NCBI GenBank assembly: GCA_944393375.1
Contig: CALXZX010000014.1
Location: 1 to 43,756 of the forward strand
Direction of reading: 5' to 3'
Length of the DNA: 43,756 nt
DNA from: an uncultured Clostridia bacterium
GTDB lineage: Bacteria > Bacillota > Clostridia > TANB77 > CAG-508
A model generated the notes under the pieces. It worked only from the letters and a program-made list of their open reading frames with translations, was not told where the DNA came from and did no database searches. The position numbers and the translations under genes are program-made. Below, one piece after another: positions 25,546 to 32,843 of the stretch (position 1 is the first letter of the stretch; every line of letters begins with the position of its first letter).

Positions 25546-26322
25546 TTATCTATTTTCTTGTTCTATACCAATCCCCATCAAGCTCCTTATTCCTTTCTGA
25601 TAAACAGATTCTTTTTTTCTTTTTACAATATCTTGTTTTTCGTCTTCTGTTAAACTTGTTATGTCCTTTTCTTCTATTCTTTCTCCTTGTTTTTCATCCA
25701 AATCTTCTATATGCTGACTTTTTCTAATATCATAATAACTTACTTGTCCATTTTCTTTTGTTTTCTTAAAATTTTTTATTATTTTAATAATGTGGGGGTT
25801 ATCTTTTAATCTTTCCTTAAAAACATATATCGTTTTTGAACCTTCACTATCCCTTTTTAATTTTTCTGCATATCTTTCCATCTCTATTCCATTTAGGTCA
25901 TATAGATATCTAACACTTTTAAATATTCTATCTATACCATGTCTTCTATAATCCAGTATACTTACTTTTTCCATTCCTTTATCTATTTTATTATATTGTA
26001 TCTCTTTTTTAGTTTCTTGTCTTCCATAGTCATCTTCTTGCAATAATGGTAATGAAATTAGTACATTTCTTTCATCTGTTACTCTAAAATGATAATCATT
26101 ATTATATAACATTTGCATTCTAGGAAGTATAAATTTTTTATATTCCACATCCCCTACACTTTTTCTGCCTGGTGAATACCATTGTATACAATATTTTTCA
26201 ATCTGATTCACAATATCCACTTTTCTTGGATTACTTAGCAATAACCAATCACAAGATTCTCTTTCTAATTTGCTAAATATTTCACCTTCTGCCTCTATTC
26301 TCTCCAAACTTTTTTTACACAT
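25546..26322 (-). CDS. hypothetical protein between the T-box and thrS, 258 aa
   Basis: I do not recognise the family. The product is soluble, with an aromatic-rich N-terminal half (SCDWLLLSNPRKV, YCIQWYSPGRKS, NDYHFRVTDERNVLISLPLL) and a charged, helical, Lys/Glu-rich C-terminus. I start it at the ATG at 26322, because the longer ORF to 26370 would be translated from inside the T-box and its terminator hairpin. A GGGAG site 9 nt upstream is part of the 3' arm of that hairpin. It ends 19 nt before thrS, so it is co-regulated with threonyl-tRNA synthetase. A role in translation or amino-acid stress is only inferred from that. Confidence 0.75.
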   Translation of the reverse strand: MCKKSLERIEAEGEIFSKLERESCDWLLLSNPRKVDIVNQIEKYCIQWYSPGRKSVGDVEYKKFILPRMQMLYNNDYHFRVTDERNVLISLPLLQEDDYGRQETKKEIQYNKIDKGMEKVSILDYRRHGIDRIFKSVRYLYDLNGIEMERYAEKLKRDSEGSKTIYVFKERLKDNPHIIKIIKNFKKTKENGQVSYYDIRKSQHIEDLDEKQGERIEEKDITSLTEDEKQDIVKRKKESVYQKGIRSLMGIGIEQENR

Positions 26323-26324
26323 AA

Positions 26325-26555
26325 CAAAACACTCCCATGGATTTTTATCCATAGGAGTGCATATATACACGGTTCCATCCTATTTTTCACTTAATTAACA
26401 GATGATAACGTATCTTACACGTTTGGCTTGTTCACCAACAACTTAAAGAGTTAGTTTTTCAAATATGTTTTTCTAGATTGGCTTTCAGCTAATAACCTAT
26501 CCTCTCTTTAGATAACCTTTATTTTACTTTTTCTCTTACTTGTTTTTTCCTTATA
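26325..26555 (-). ncRNA. threonine T-box riboswitch leader
   Basis: On the minus strand, in order: the Stem I marks AGAGAGGATAGG (about 26496-26507) and GCTGAAAGCC; a specifier region AACTAACT followed by CTTTAAG (26442-26455), giving ACT, a Thr codon, at 26449-26451; the T-box AGGATGGAACCGTG (26368-26381); and a terminator hairpin CACTCCTATGGAT/ATCCATGGGAGTG followed by TTTTGTT. Uncharged tRNA-Thr would stabilise the antiterminator. The downstream genes are an unknown protein and thrS, which fits. The specifier assignment is less certain than the T-box itself. Confidence 0.85.
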
Positions 26556-26561
26556 TTAATT

Positions 26562-26590
26562 ATTGTATTACTTTTTTTAAAAAAAGTCAA
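26562..26590 (-). promoter_or_regulatory. promoter of the T-box operon
   Basis: Minus strand TTGACT (26585-26590), a 17-nt spacer of T and A runs, and TACAAT (26562-26567). Confidence 0.8.
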
Positions 26591-26598
26591 TAGAAATA

Positions 26599-26627
26599 TT
26601 TACTTTTGTTTTTTTATATTGTATAAT
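26599..26627 (+). promoter_or_regulatory. promoter of tRNA-Thr
   Basis: TTTACT (26599-26604), 17-nt spacer, TATAAT (26622-26627), 21 nt before the tRNA. It lies back to back with the T-box promoter, the two -35 boxes being 8 nt apart. Confidence 0.65.
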
Positions 26628-26647
26628 GTGTACTGTTCAAATAATTT

Positions 26648-26723
26648 GCTTCTATAGCTCAGTTGGTAGAGTGCAGCCTTGGTAAGGCTGAGGTCACGGG
26701 TTCAATTCCCGTTAGAAGCCCCA
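26648..26723 (+). tRNA. tRNA-Thr (anticodon GGT)
   Basis: The full cloverleaf can be drawn: acceptor GCTTCTA/TAGAAGC, D-arm GCTC..GAGT, anticodon stem CAGCC/GGCTG around loop TTGGTAA (anticodon GGT, reading ACC and ACT), variable loop AGGTC, T-arm ACGGG/CCCGT with loop TTCAATT, and an encoded CCA at 26721-26723. The discriminator base is C, which is unusual. It is transcribed divergently from the threonine T-box operon. Confidence 0.95.
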
Positions 26724-26726
26724 GAA

Positions 26727-26820
26727 AAGGGAAATTGGGGACGGACTCATTTTTCCCTTTTTTATTTTTTAGATAATTCAATTAAAAAAAGGAAAAATGA
26801 GTCTGTCCCCCAAATTCCCT
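26727..26820. repeat. GGGGACGGACTCATTTTTCC inverted-repeat element, copy 2
   Basis: Arms at 26727-26760 and about 26786-26820 repeat the element found at 7382-7484: GGGAAATTGGGGACGGACTC and an inverted copy with small differences (GAGTCTGTCCCCC). It lies between tRNA-Thr (3 nt away) and the sigH stop and probably doubles as a terminator for one or both. Confidence 0.75.
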
Positions 26821-27467
26821 TAAAGTTCATTTAACATATTTTTAATCGCTTTTTTTCGAATTCTTTGTATTGCATTATCCACTGATTTTACAGGTGAATC
26901 TAGTTGTTTTGCAATCGTTATATAACTATATCCTTTTACATATCCATCTAGAACTTGTTTTTCAAATGCACTTAAAGATTTTTCTATTGAACTTTCAATC
27001 TGTTCATAATATTCTTTTTTCATTACTGTTTCTAATGGATCTTCTACCATTTTATTATCTAATGTATTAATTAGTTCTATTCCATTTTCTTCTTCATTAT
27101 CATATGCTGAAGCATTTAATGATAAATAGGAATTCAATGGCATATGTTTTTGTCTTGTTGAAGATTTTATCGCTGTTATTAATTGTCTTTCAATACACAT
27201 ATTAGCAAATGATTTGAAACTATTGTTTTTATCCTTTTTAAACATTTTGATTGCTTTAAACAATCCTATTAACCCTTCTTGAACAATATCATCTCTTTCT
27301 GCCCCAACCATAAAGTATTTACTAACTTTTATATTTACTAATTCTTTATACTTATTCATTAAATATGATAAAGCTTGTTTATCACCCTTTTGTACCTCTA
27401 ATACAATTTGTTCATCTGTCATTCCGTCAAATTTATCCACAGAAAAAAATACATTTTCCTTTTGCAT
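26820..27467 (-). CDS. sigH: RNA polymerase sigma-H factor (sporulation/stationary phase)
   Basis: The 215-residue sigma-70 family protein matches SigH/Spo0H throughout. Region 2 reads VEKGDKQAL-like LEVQKGDKQALSYLMNKYK, AERDDIVQEGLIGLFKAIKMF and SFKSFANMCIERQLITAIKSSTRQKH. Region 4 is SAFEKQVLDGYVKGYSYITI then VKSVDNAIQRIRKKA. SigH drives early sporulation or competence genes in Firmicutes, which suggests a spore-forming ancestry. It has a sigma-A promoter 44 nt upstream and ends at a dispersed repeat. Confidence 0.93.
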   Translation of the reverse strand: MQKENVFFSVDKFDGMTDEQIVLEVQKGDKQALSYLMNKYKELVNIKVSKYFMVGAERDDIVQEGLIGLFKAIKMFKKDKNNSFKSFANMCIERQLITAIKSSTRQKHMPLNSYLSLNASAYDNEEENGIELINTLDNKMVEDPLETVMKKEYYEQIESSIEKSLSAFEKQVLDGYVKGYSYITIAKQLDSPVKSVDNAIQRIRKKAIKNMLNEL

Positions 27468-27504
27468 TCGTCAAAATCCCTCCAAAGTGTCCTTTATTAT
27501 TAGT

Positions 27505-27532
27505 ATTATATCATTGAAATACCTGTTGTCAA
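27505..27532 (-). promoter_or_regulatory. sigma-A promoter of sigH
   Basis: Minus strand TTGACA (27527-27532), 16-nt spacer, TATAAT (27505-27510) with a TGA just upstream. Confidence 0.8.
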
Positions 27533-27634
27533 GGATTTTCTAATGCTTTTCATATGATTTTAAGAAATTTTTTTACTTTATATAAATCCATATTAGATAT
27601 ACCAAAAAGAACCCAAAAGAGACACACCTTTTTT

Positions 27635-27690
27635 TAAGGTCTGTCCCTTTTGTTCAATTTTTGAACGATTTGACACGTCCCTATTGTTCA
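27635..27690. repeat. dispersed GGGACAGACC / GGGACGTGTC element, copy 2
   Basis: Nearly identical to 151-206: GGTCTGTCCC, central palindrome GTTCAATTTTTGAAC, then ACACGTCCC. It begins at the stop codon of the GH18 gene, as copy 1 begins at the ylmH stop, which suggests that insertion or selection favours the 3' ends of genes. Confidence 0.7.
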
Positions 27691-29432
27691 AGTTCTTCTT
27701 TTAACATTGGCCATACATCATCTGTTTCCATTCCTTTTTGCCAAGATGCAACTCCTGCTAAATTATTTTCATGAACTAATGAAACTTTTGCTTTTAATGA
27801 TTCTAGATCTTCTATCCACATTTTTCTTGTATAATCTCCATCCTGATATTCTACATAATATTGTTTTAAATCATCATCCCAATTTTTTTGAACACCATCA
27901 GGTAAGACATCTTCAATATCTTCCATATTCACTGTTGAACTTCTCACAACTTCTCCATTAGCATCTTCTGTCCAAATTCTTGTATAGAATGGAATACCTA
28001 ATATTAGTTTATCTGAATCTATTTCTTCTGTTTGTAAGAATTTTACTAAGTTTAATTCAATCCAATTATATCCTGCTGTTGTTCCTGCTGTTGTGCTAGA
28101 AATACCGTTTTGGTCATATGCCATAAATATAATATAGTCTGCTACGTCTCCAATCACATTTCTATCAAAACACATTGACCATGTTTCTCCGCCATCTGGT
28201 GCTGTTACATCTACTGAAACGACCATTCCAATTTCATTTAGTCTTGGTGTTAGTTCTATAATAAATCTTGAATATACATCAGCATCTTCTTGTTTCATAT
28301 TTTCAAAATCTATATTAATTCCATCTAAGTCATATGCAACACATGCATTAAAAATTTTCTCTATTAATTCTTTTCTACTTTCATAACTATTCATAATATC
28401 TGATGTAATTTCTAAACTTTCTCTTGCTGCTACTGCATTAGATACCATTGGCCATACTTTATATCCATTACCATGTGCCCAATCAATATATGCTTGTCCA
28501 CTTTCTCCTACATTTTCTCTGAAGTTTCCATTTTCATCTATATAGAAGAATGCTGGTGATACAACATTTACCCCCTCTATGGTTGTCCCTGTTCTATCAG
28601 GTGCACTTCCAAATTCTGAATAATAATCCCATGTCATATTGATTTTTCCTTCAACTTGTTTTTCTTCTGGCATATCTTCTCTAACTGTGTATTCATTTGC
28701 TAGTTTATTGGTTTTTACATATCCAATTTTCCCATTTTCTGTTCTTATTCTAGAATAATTTCCATCAGAAGAAATGACAACAACAGCTTCTCCTTCTTCT
28801 ACTCTATCAACTGTTCTTGCTATAAAATTGGTTGAAGATTTTACTGCTAAATTAGAAGTTACAATTGCCTTTTTTTGTTCTTCATCTAATGAGTCCATTG
28901 TGATAATTTTTGTTTCTTCTATATTTCCAATTTCTATATCATATACTTCTGTCATTTCTGAAATTGGTATGTATATGACACCATCTCTTTCCATTGCATG
29001 TGCAGATGTTGTTTTATCTGCTCCATTAATATTGATAACATTTTCTTCTAAACTAACTTCTGCTATCTTTTTATTATATGTCGTAATGACTTTATTATTT
29101 TCTTCTTCTAAATAAATATATTTATCAAAGAAATTGGCAATATCATCTTCTGATAAGTATATAACGCCATCTTCTTGTATAATTTCATTTCTTAAGTTTG
29201 ATGTTACATTTGTATTATTAATGATTAAATTGGTTGTTGTATTATTGTCTAATATAATATAATTGTTTGCTATCATAGCAATAATAAACAATACAATAAT
29301 GGCTAATATAGTAATTCCTGTTCTGATAATGATTTTTTTCTTTTTTTCTACTTCTTCAACTGACATTCTTTTTGGTTTGTTCATATTTCTTACTTTTGGT
29401 TCTTTTCCTAATTCTCTTTTTCCTCTACCCAT
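27681..29432 (-). CDS. membrane-anchored GH18-family glycosidase with Cu-amine-oxidase-like and SH3 domains
   Basis: The 583-residue protein has a basic N-terminus, a single membrane segment (about residues 33-55, TILAIIVLFIIAMIANNYI) and an outside portion. First comes a copper-amine-oxidase N-like domain (GVIYLSEDDIANFF, GVIYIPISEMTEVY). A bacterial SH3 domain follows (SNLAVKSSTNFIARTVDRV, KIGYVKTNKLA). The third part is a GH18 domain whose catalytic D-x-x-D-x-D-x-E reads DLDGINIDFEN. It resembles spore-cortex or cell-wall glucosaminidases of the YaaH/YdhD type. The likely role is peptidoglycan remodelling at the cell surface or during sporulation. Confidence 0.9.
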   Translation of the reverse strand: MGRGKRELGKEPKVRNMNKPKRMSVEEVEKKKKIIIRTGITILAIIVLFIIAMIANNYIILDNNTTTNLIINNTNVTSNLRNEIIQEDGVIYLSEDDIANFFDKYIYLEEENNKVITTYNKKIAEVSLEENVININGADKTTSAHAMERDGVIYIPISEMTEVYDIEIGNIEETKIITMDSLDEEQKKAIVTSNLAVKSSTNFIARTVDRVEEGEAVVVISSDGNYSRIRTENGKIGYVKTNKLANEYTVREDMPEEKQVEGKINMTWDYYSEFGSAPDRTGTTIEGVNVVSPAFFYIDENGNFRENVGESGQAYIDWAHGNGYKVWPMVSNAVAARESLEITSDIMNSYESRKELIEKIFNACVAYDLDGINIDFENMKQEDADVYSRFIIELTPRLNEIGMVVSVDVTAPDGGETWSMCFDRNVIGDVADYIIFMAYDQNGISSTTAGTTAGYNWIELNLVKFLQTEEIDSDKLILGIPFYTRIWTEDANGEVVRSSTVNMEDIEDVLPDGVQKNWDDDLKQYYVEYQDGDYTRKMWIEDLESLKAKVSLVHENNLAGVASWQKGMETDDVWPMLKEELEQ

Positions 29433-29549
29433 TCTTCTCTCCTTTGTACTTCATTTTATTTTTTGTTTTATTGTATAGAAATCTTTCGTTTCATTATACA
29501 AGTTTACTTTATTACTATAACATAAAAAAAATATTTATCAAATATAATT

Positions 29550-30245
29550 TTATATTTTTTTCATTTTTCTTAATTCTGCTTTTTGCTCTTGTGATATTCG
29601 ATAAGATTCTACTGCTTTTTGCAATGCCTTATTATATGTAAATTTATCTATTCTAGCTTGTTTTAAATATTGTAACGTTTTGTTATAAAATTTAATTAAA
29701 CAAATAGAAATAGCCCATGCTACTGCCATTTGAACATAATATTGATCACTTTTTATATTATCAAATATAGCAAAATTCTTCTCTAAATATTCTTCTGTTA
29801 TATAATAGTCTAATATCATCACCACACCAAATCGAATTTCAAATTCTTTATCTGATGTTACATATTTTTGTAAAAAATCCCACATCTCTTTTACATGTTT
29901 TTTCGTCATTTTTAGTCCTGCACAAAACACATCACAAACTGCCCAATTATCAATTTTAGGCACAAATTCTTCTATATCTTTTAATATATTTTGTATGCCT
30001 TTATCTTTATCTTTTTCTAATCCAATTAACATTCCTTGTAACATAATTTCTTCATAATATTCATTATCAATATTTTTCAGCAACTCTTTTATTTCATATT
30101 CCTTTGCTAATTTTTTCGCATAATCTCTAAGAACTGGCACTCTTATCCCTAATATATTTTCTGTACCAGGACATAATCCTTTATGAAATTCTCTATATTT
30201 CTCATCTACTAATTGCTTTAATTCTTTCTTTATTTTTTGTTTCAT
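29550..30245 (-). CDS. AlkD-like DNA alkylation repair protein
   Basis: The 231-residue protein is all helical with HEAT-like repeats. It begins with the family's characteristic LKQLVDEKYREFHKGLCPG and VPVLRDYAKKLAKE and continues IDNWAVCDVFCAGLK and YVQMAVAWAISICLIKF. AlkD-type glycosylases excise N3- and N7-alkylpurines without base flipping. The WAVCD..C and AVAWAIS segments match the substrate-contacting helices of the family. It is followed by the GH18 gene 117 nt downstream on the same strand. The assignment as a DNA glycosylase rather than a non-catalytic relative is likely but not proven. Confidence 0.85.
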   Translation of the reverse strand: MKQKIKKELKQLVDEKYREFHKGLCPGTENILGIRVPVLRDYAKKLAKEYEIKELLKNIDNEYYEEIMLQGMLIGLEKDKDKGIQNILKDIEEFVPKIDNWAVCDVFCAGLKMTKKHVKEMWDFLQKYVTSDKEFEIRFGVVMILDYYITEEYLEKNFAIFDNIKSDQYYVQMAVAWAISICLIKFYNKTLQYLKQARIDKFTYNKALQKAVESYRISQEQKAELRKMKKI

Positions 30246-30279
30246 CTATCCATTCTCCTTTTGAGATCAAATTGGATCA

Positions 30280-30318
30280 ATTAGGGGCAATTGGGGACGT
30301 TTCTTTTTAGACCCTTTT
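30280..30318. repeat. single GGGGACGTTTCTTTTTAGAC element
   Basis: A lone arm reading AATTGGGGACGTTTC then TTTTTAGACCC, related to the two-armed GGGGAC elements elsewhere. No partner arm is visible nearby. It lies in the divergent gap between the AlkD-like and Bax-inhibitor-like genes. Confidence 0.4.
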
Positions 30319-30494
30319 ATCCATATATCAAAATCTTTGACATCTTTAACACTTTTTTTCCTTACTCTACTATGACATATTTTTACTACAATTTCAATAA
30401 TATTAACTATATTTTAAGAATTTAATTTTATATATTGCATATTTTCTTTTTTATTTGTATACTAAATTTATATAATATTGAAAGGAGTTTTGAT

Positions 30495-31172
30495 ATGGAA
30501 GAAAATGAAGTTCAAAATATACCTACTGAGAATAAACTTTTTGGAAAAACATTTTTCTGGATGTTTTTAGGTCTACTAGGTTCAGCCTTAATTGCTTGGT
30601 ATACATATTCTTCAGGATTATTTTTTACAATTTTACTAGAAGATTCTTTTACAGGATTATTGATTATAGAATTAATTGCTGTTTTACTATTCAGTCTGCT
30701 ATTTAGAAAATTGCCACCAATCATTGTTGGTATCCTGTATTTTGTATACGCTGCATTAAATGGGGTTACATTATCTGTCATTTTTGCTGTTTTTGAATTA
30801 AATTCAATTATTATGCTATTTATCGCTTCTGCTTTAATTTTTGGTGTTTTAAGTTTGATTGGATATAAAACAAATAAAGATTTAAGTAGTTGGCGTACAT
30901 ATTTAAATGTATTTTTGATTATTGGTTTAATTCTTAGTTTAGTAAATTTATTTTTCTTTGACAGTTCTTTATTTGATTTAATATTAGACTGGGTAATCTT
31001 AGCCGTATTTTTTGGAGTTACTATTTATGATATTAATAAAATAAAAGCTTTACAATTAGAACCTAATATTGACCAAGAAAAAATATATATTTATTGTGCA
31101 ATGCAATTATATCTTGATTTTATCAATATTTTCTTAAGAGTTCTTTCTATCTTTGGAAAGAGAAGAAACTAA
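30495..31172 (+). CDS. Bax inhibitor-1 / YccA family membrane protein
   Basis: The 225-residue protein has a short polar N-terminus and about seven hydrophobic segments, starting FFWMFLGLLGSALIAWYTY. The family hallmark ALNGVTLSVIFAVFE follows the third segment, and VTIYDINKIKALQ, YLDFINIFLRVLSIFGKRRN closes the protein as in YccA/YetJ relatives. Those proteins are pH-dependent calcium leak channels or stress-related factors. The ATG at 30495 has AAAGGAG upstream; the longer ORF from 30435 lacks a site. It is monocistronic. Confidence 0.88.
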   Translation: MEENEVQNIPTENKLFGKTFFWMFLGLLGSALIAWYTYSSGLFFTILLEDSFTGLLIIELIAVLLFSLLFRKLPPIIVGILYFVYAALNGVTLSVIFAVFELNSIIMLFIASALIFGVLSLIGYKTNKDLSSWRTYLNVFLIIGLILSLVNLFFFDSSLFDLILDWVILAVFFGVTIYDINKIKALQLEPNIDQEKIYIYCAMQLYLDFINIFLRVLSIFGKRRN

Positions 31173-31177
31173 ATATT

Positions 31178-31207
31178 AAAGAGATAATACTTTTTTATTA
31201 TCTCTTT
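31178..31207. terminator. terminator between the YccA-like gene and the retron RT
   Basis: A 12-bp stem AAAGAGATAATA / TATTATCTCTTT (31178-31189, 31196-31207) with a 6-nt loop, T-rich on the plus strand and A-flanked on the other, serves the two convergent units. Confidence 0.8.
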
Positions 31208-31247
31208 TCTTTATATATAAATTATAGATTCATTACCTTTTTCCTTT

Positions 31248-32255
31248 CTAATAACTCCATTTTATACTGTCCAGTTCTTTTAATATCTTTTCAGCCAGCT
31301 TAGGTTCTATCATATTTATAAAATAAGCTTTTCCATATAAATGTTCTTTATAAAAGGCTTTTCTTACCTGTATATGTTCTAAATGGCTAGAAACACCAAA
31401 TTTTTTACAATAATAAATTTCTTGCTCTAATTCTCTTTTATATTTTTTTGGTATTGTTACTTTTCCAGAATTTAAGTTTAATCCTGTAACTTCTTGCCTT
31501 TGCCCTTTTTTCTGAATCCTTGTTTTTTTATTATTTAAGGTAAAACCTTCTTCTTGTATAATATCATTCACTATTTCTAAACAGTTTTTAATATTTTTGT
31601 TTCCTGAAATTGTTATATCATCTGCATATCTACTATATCGTGCATTATATTTTTTGCAAAGTCCATTTATTCTACAATCTAATCTTTTGCAATATATATT
31701 TGCAAGCTTGGGACTAGTCGGCGCACCTTGTGGTAACTTATTATCATCTATACATATTAATGCTAAACAATAAGCTACTGATTTGCTATATCCTGCTTTT
31801 CTAAATATTTTATATACTTTTTGCATATCAATTGAAGGAAAAAAATCAGCAATATCTATATTTATAATACATTCTTGATTCAAATGTATTTGCGCATTAT
31901 TTTTAATAGATTTATTTTTTTCAAAACCTGTTGCAAAATTAGAAACTTCCATTTTATTAAGTATATTCCTAAGTATCCATTTTTGAATAAATTTTAGTGT
32001 TGTACATGGTATAGATATTTTTCTTTCTCCACCACTTTTTTTAGGAATACTAACCGTTTTATAATTTTTTCTGTTTTTACCAAAAATTATATATGCAATT
32101 TCCTTTTTTTTCATTCCTATTAATAAACTAAGATGTGTTAAATCAAATATTACTGGAAGATTGTTATCCAATAATCTTCGTGCATATTCTATGACTTCTT
32201 TTTTATATTCTTCTGAATATTTTTGTTCTGTCATCTTCTTATTTAAGGTTTCCAA
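31248..32255 (-). CDS. retron reverse transcriptase
   Basis: The enzyme uses the adjacent msr-msd RNA as primer and template to make msDNA. All retron RT marks are visible: the NAxxH motif NAQIH at residues 120-124, motif A IDIADFFPSI (133-142), motif B LPQGAPTSPKLANI (174-187), the catalytic YADD (210-213) and the VTG motif (256-258) that recognises the msr. There is no maturase, endonuclease or other extra domain, as expected for a 335-residue retron RT. The first codon is TTG at 32255; an ATG at 32234 is the alternative, and neither has a strong ribosome binding site. It is the last gene of a four-part operon. Confidence 0.95.
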   Translation of the reverse strand: METLNKKMTEQKYSEEYKKEVIEYARRLLDNNLPVIFDLTHLSLLIGMKKKEIAYIIFGKNRKNYKTVSIPKKSGGERKISIPCTTLKFIQKWILRNILNKMEVSNFATGFEKNKSIKNNAQIHLNQECIINIDIADFFPSIDMQKVYKIFRKAGYSKSVAYCLALICIDDNKLPQGAPTSPKLANIYCKRLDCRINGLCKKYNARYSRYADDITISGNKNIKNCLEIVNDIIQEEGFTLNNKKTRIQKKGQRQEVTGLNLNSGKVTIPKKYKRELEQEIYYCKKFGVSSHLEHIQVRKAFYKEHLYGKAYFINMIEPKLAEKILKELDSIKWSY

Positions 32256-32313
32256 ATATATTTGCTTTTTTTCTATTTCTTATCACCTCTGCACTATTTA
32301 ATATATATCATCA

Positions 32314-32519
32314 CTATTCTATATTTGCTACCAAAACTAAATACATGACATTAAATCATGTAGAATTTAAACTTACTATGCTAAATGTAAGTAAGTATTA
32401 GATATTTGCCCGTTACTTTATCATTACTTACTTACATTTAGCATAGTAAGTTTAAATAAAGTAACATTTTCATTTTGAATAAGCAACTTGCTATTCTCAT
32501 TCTAACAAATATAGAATAG
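32314..32519 (-). ncRNA. retron msr-msd RNA
   Basis: The RNA is bounded by a perfect 14-nt inverted repeat: a1 CTATTCTATATTTG (32506-32519) and a2 CAAATATAGAATAG (32314-32327). Just inside a1 the sequence TTAG offers a candidate branching G (32502). An msr hairpin follows (32477-32496, GAATAGCAA paired with TTGCTTATTC-like bases). Then comes the msd: a perfect 33-bp stem (32425-32457 with 32365-32397) and a 27-nt loop. A 7-bp hairpin (32342-32348 with 32356-32362) precedes a2. Size, order and position, 5' of the RT on the same strand, are as expected. The RNA begins 3 nt after the winged-helix gene's stop. Confidence 0.92.
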
Positions 32520-32522
32520 GAT

Positions 32523-32843
32523 TTAACGTAAATTAAGATGTTTTCCTGGAATATATATATCATTTTGTTCATTTATTATGATATATCCTGGAATTATCGT
32601 ATCATCTATTATTTGATACGTGTTTCCTTTTTCTTCTATTTCTTTTAGTCGAGTTTTTCCTTTTTTAGTAATATTGATTAAATAATCTTTATACTCAATA
32701 AGATTTTCTTCTATCATTTCATCTAATATGTCATTTCCTACTGATGCTTCTATGCCTATATTTTTTAATATCTCTATTATACTATAATTCTCATTCTTTT
32801 TTTCTAAATATTGCAATATTAAAATTTTTCTATAATCATCCAA
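32523..32843 (-). CDS. retron-associated winged-helix-like protein, 106 aa
   Basis: The protein begins MDDYRKILILQYLEKKNENY and reads as a small winged helix: three helices (KILILQYLEKK, SIIEILKNIG, VGNDILDEMIEENLIEY) and a wing (YLINITKKGKTRLKEI). A short C-terminal strand-rich tail (TIIPGYIIINEQNDIYIPG) follows. Such proteins accompany PRTase-type retrons and may bind the msDNA or regulate the effector. It overlaps the PRTase gene by 8 nt and ends 3 nt before the retron RNA, so all parts share one transcript. The fold call is from pattern recognition. Confidence 0.75.
   Translation of the reverse strand: MDDYRKILILQYLEKKNENYSIIEILKNIGIEASVGNDILDEMIEENLIEYKDYLINITKKGKTRLKEIEEKGNTYQIIDDTIIPGYIIINEQNDIYIPGKHLNLR

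Noticed and set aside
31248-32255. Reverse transcriptase as part of a group II intron or diversity-generating retroelement
   Set aside because: No maturase or endonuclease domain, no intron RNA ends, and no template/variable repeat pair is seen. The NAxxH and VTG motifs and the upstream msr-msd RNA fit a retron.
32365-32457. 33-bp hairpin read as a transcription terminator
   Set aside because: The stem is not GC-rich, has a 27-nt loop and no T run, and sits inside a1/a2 repeats before an RT gene, as expected for an msd.
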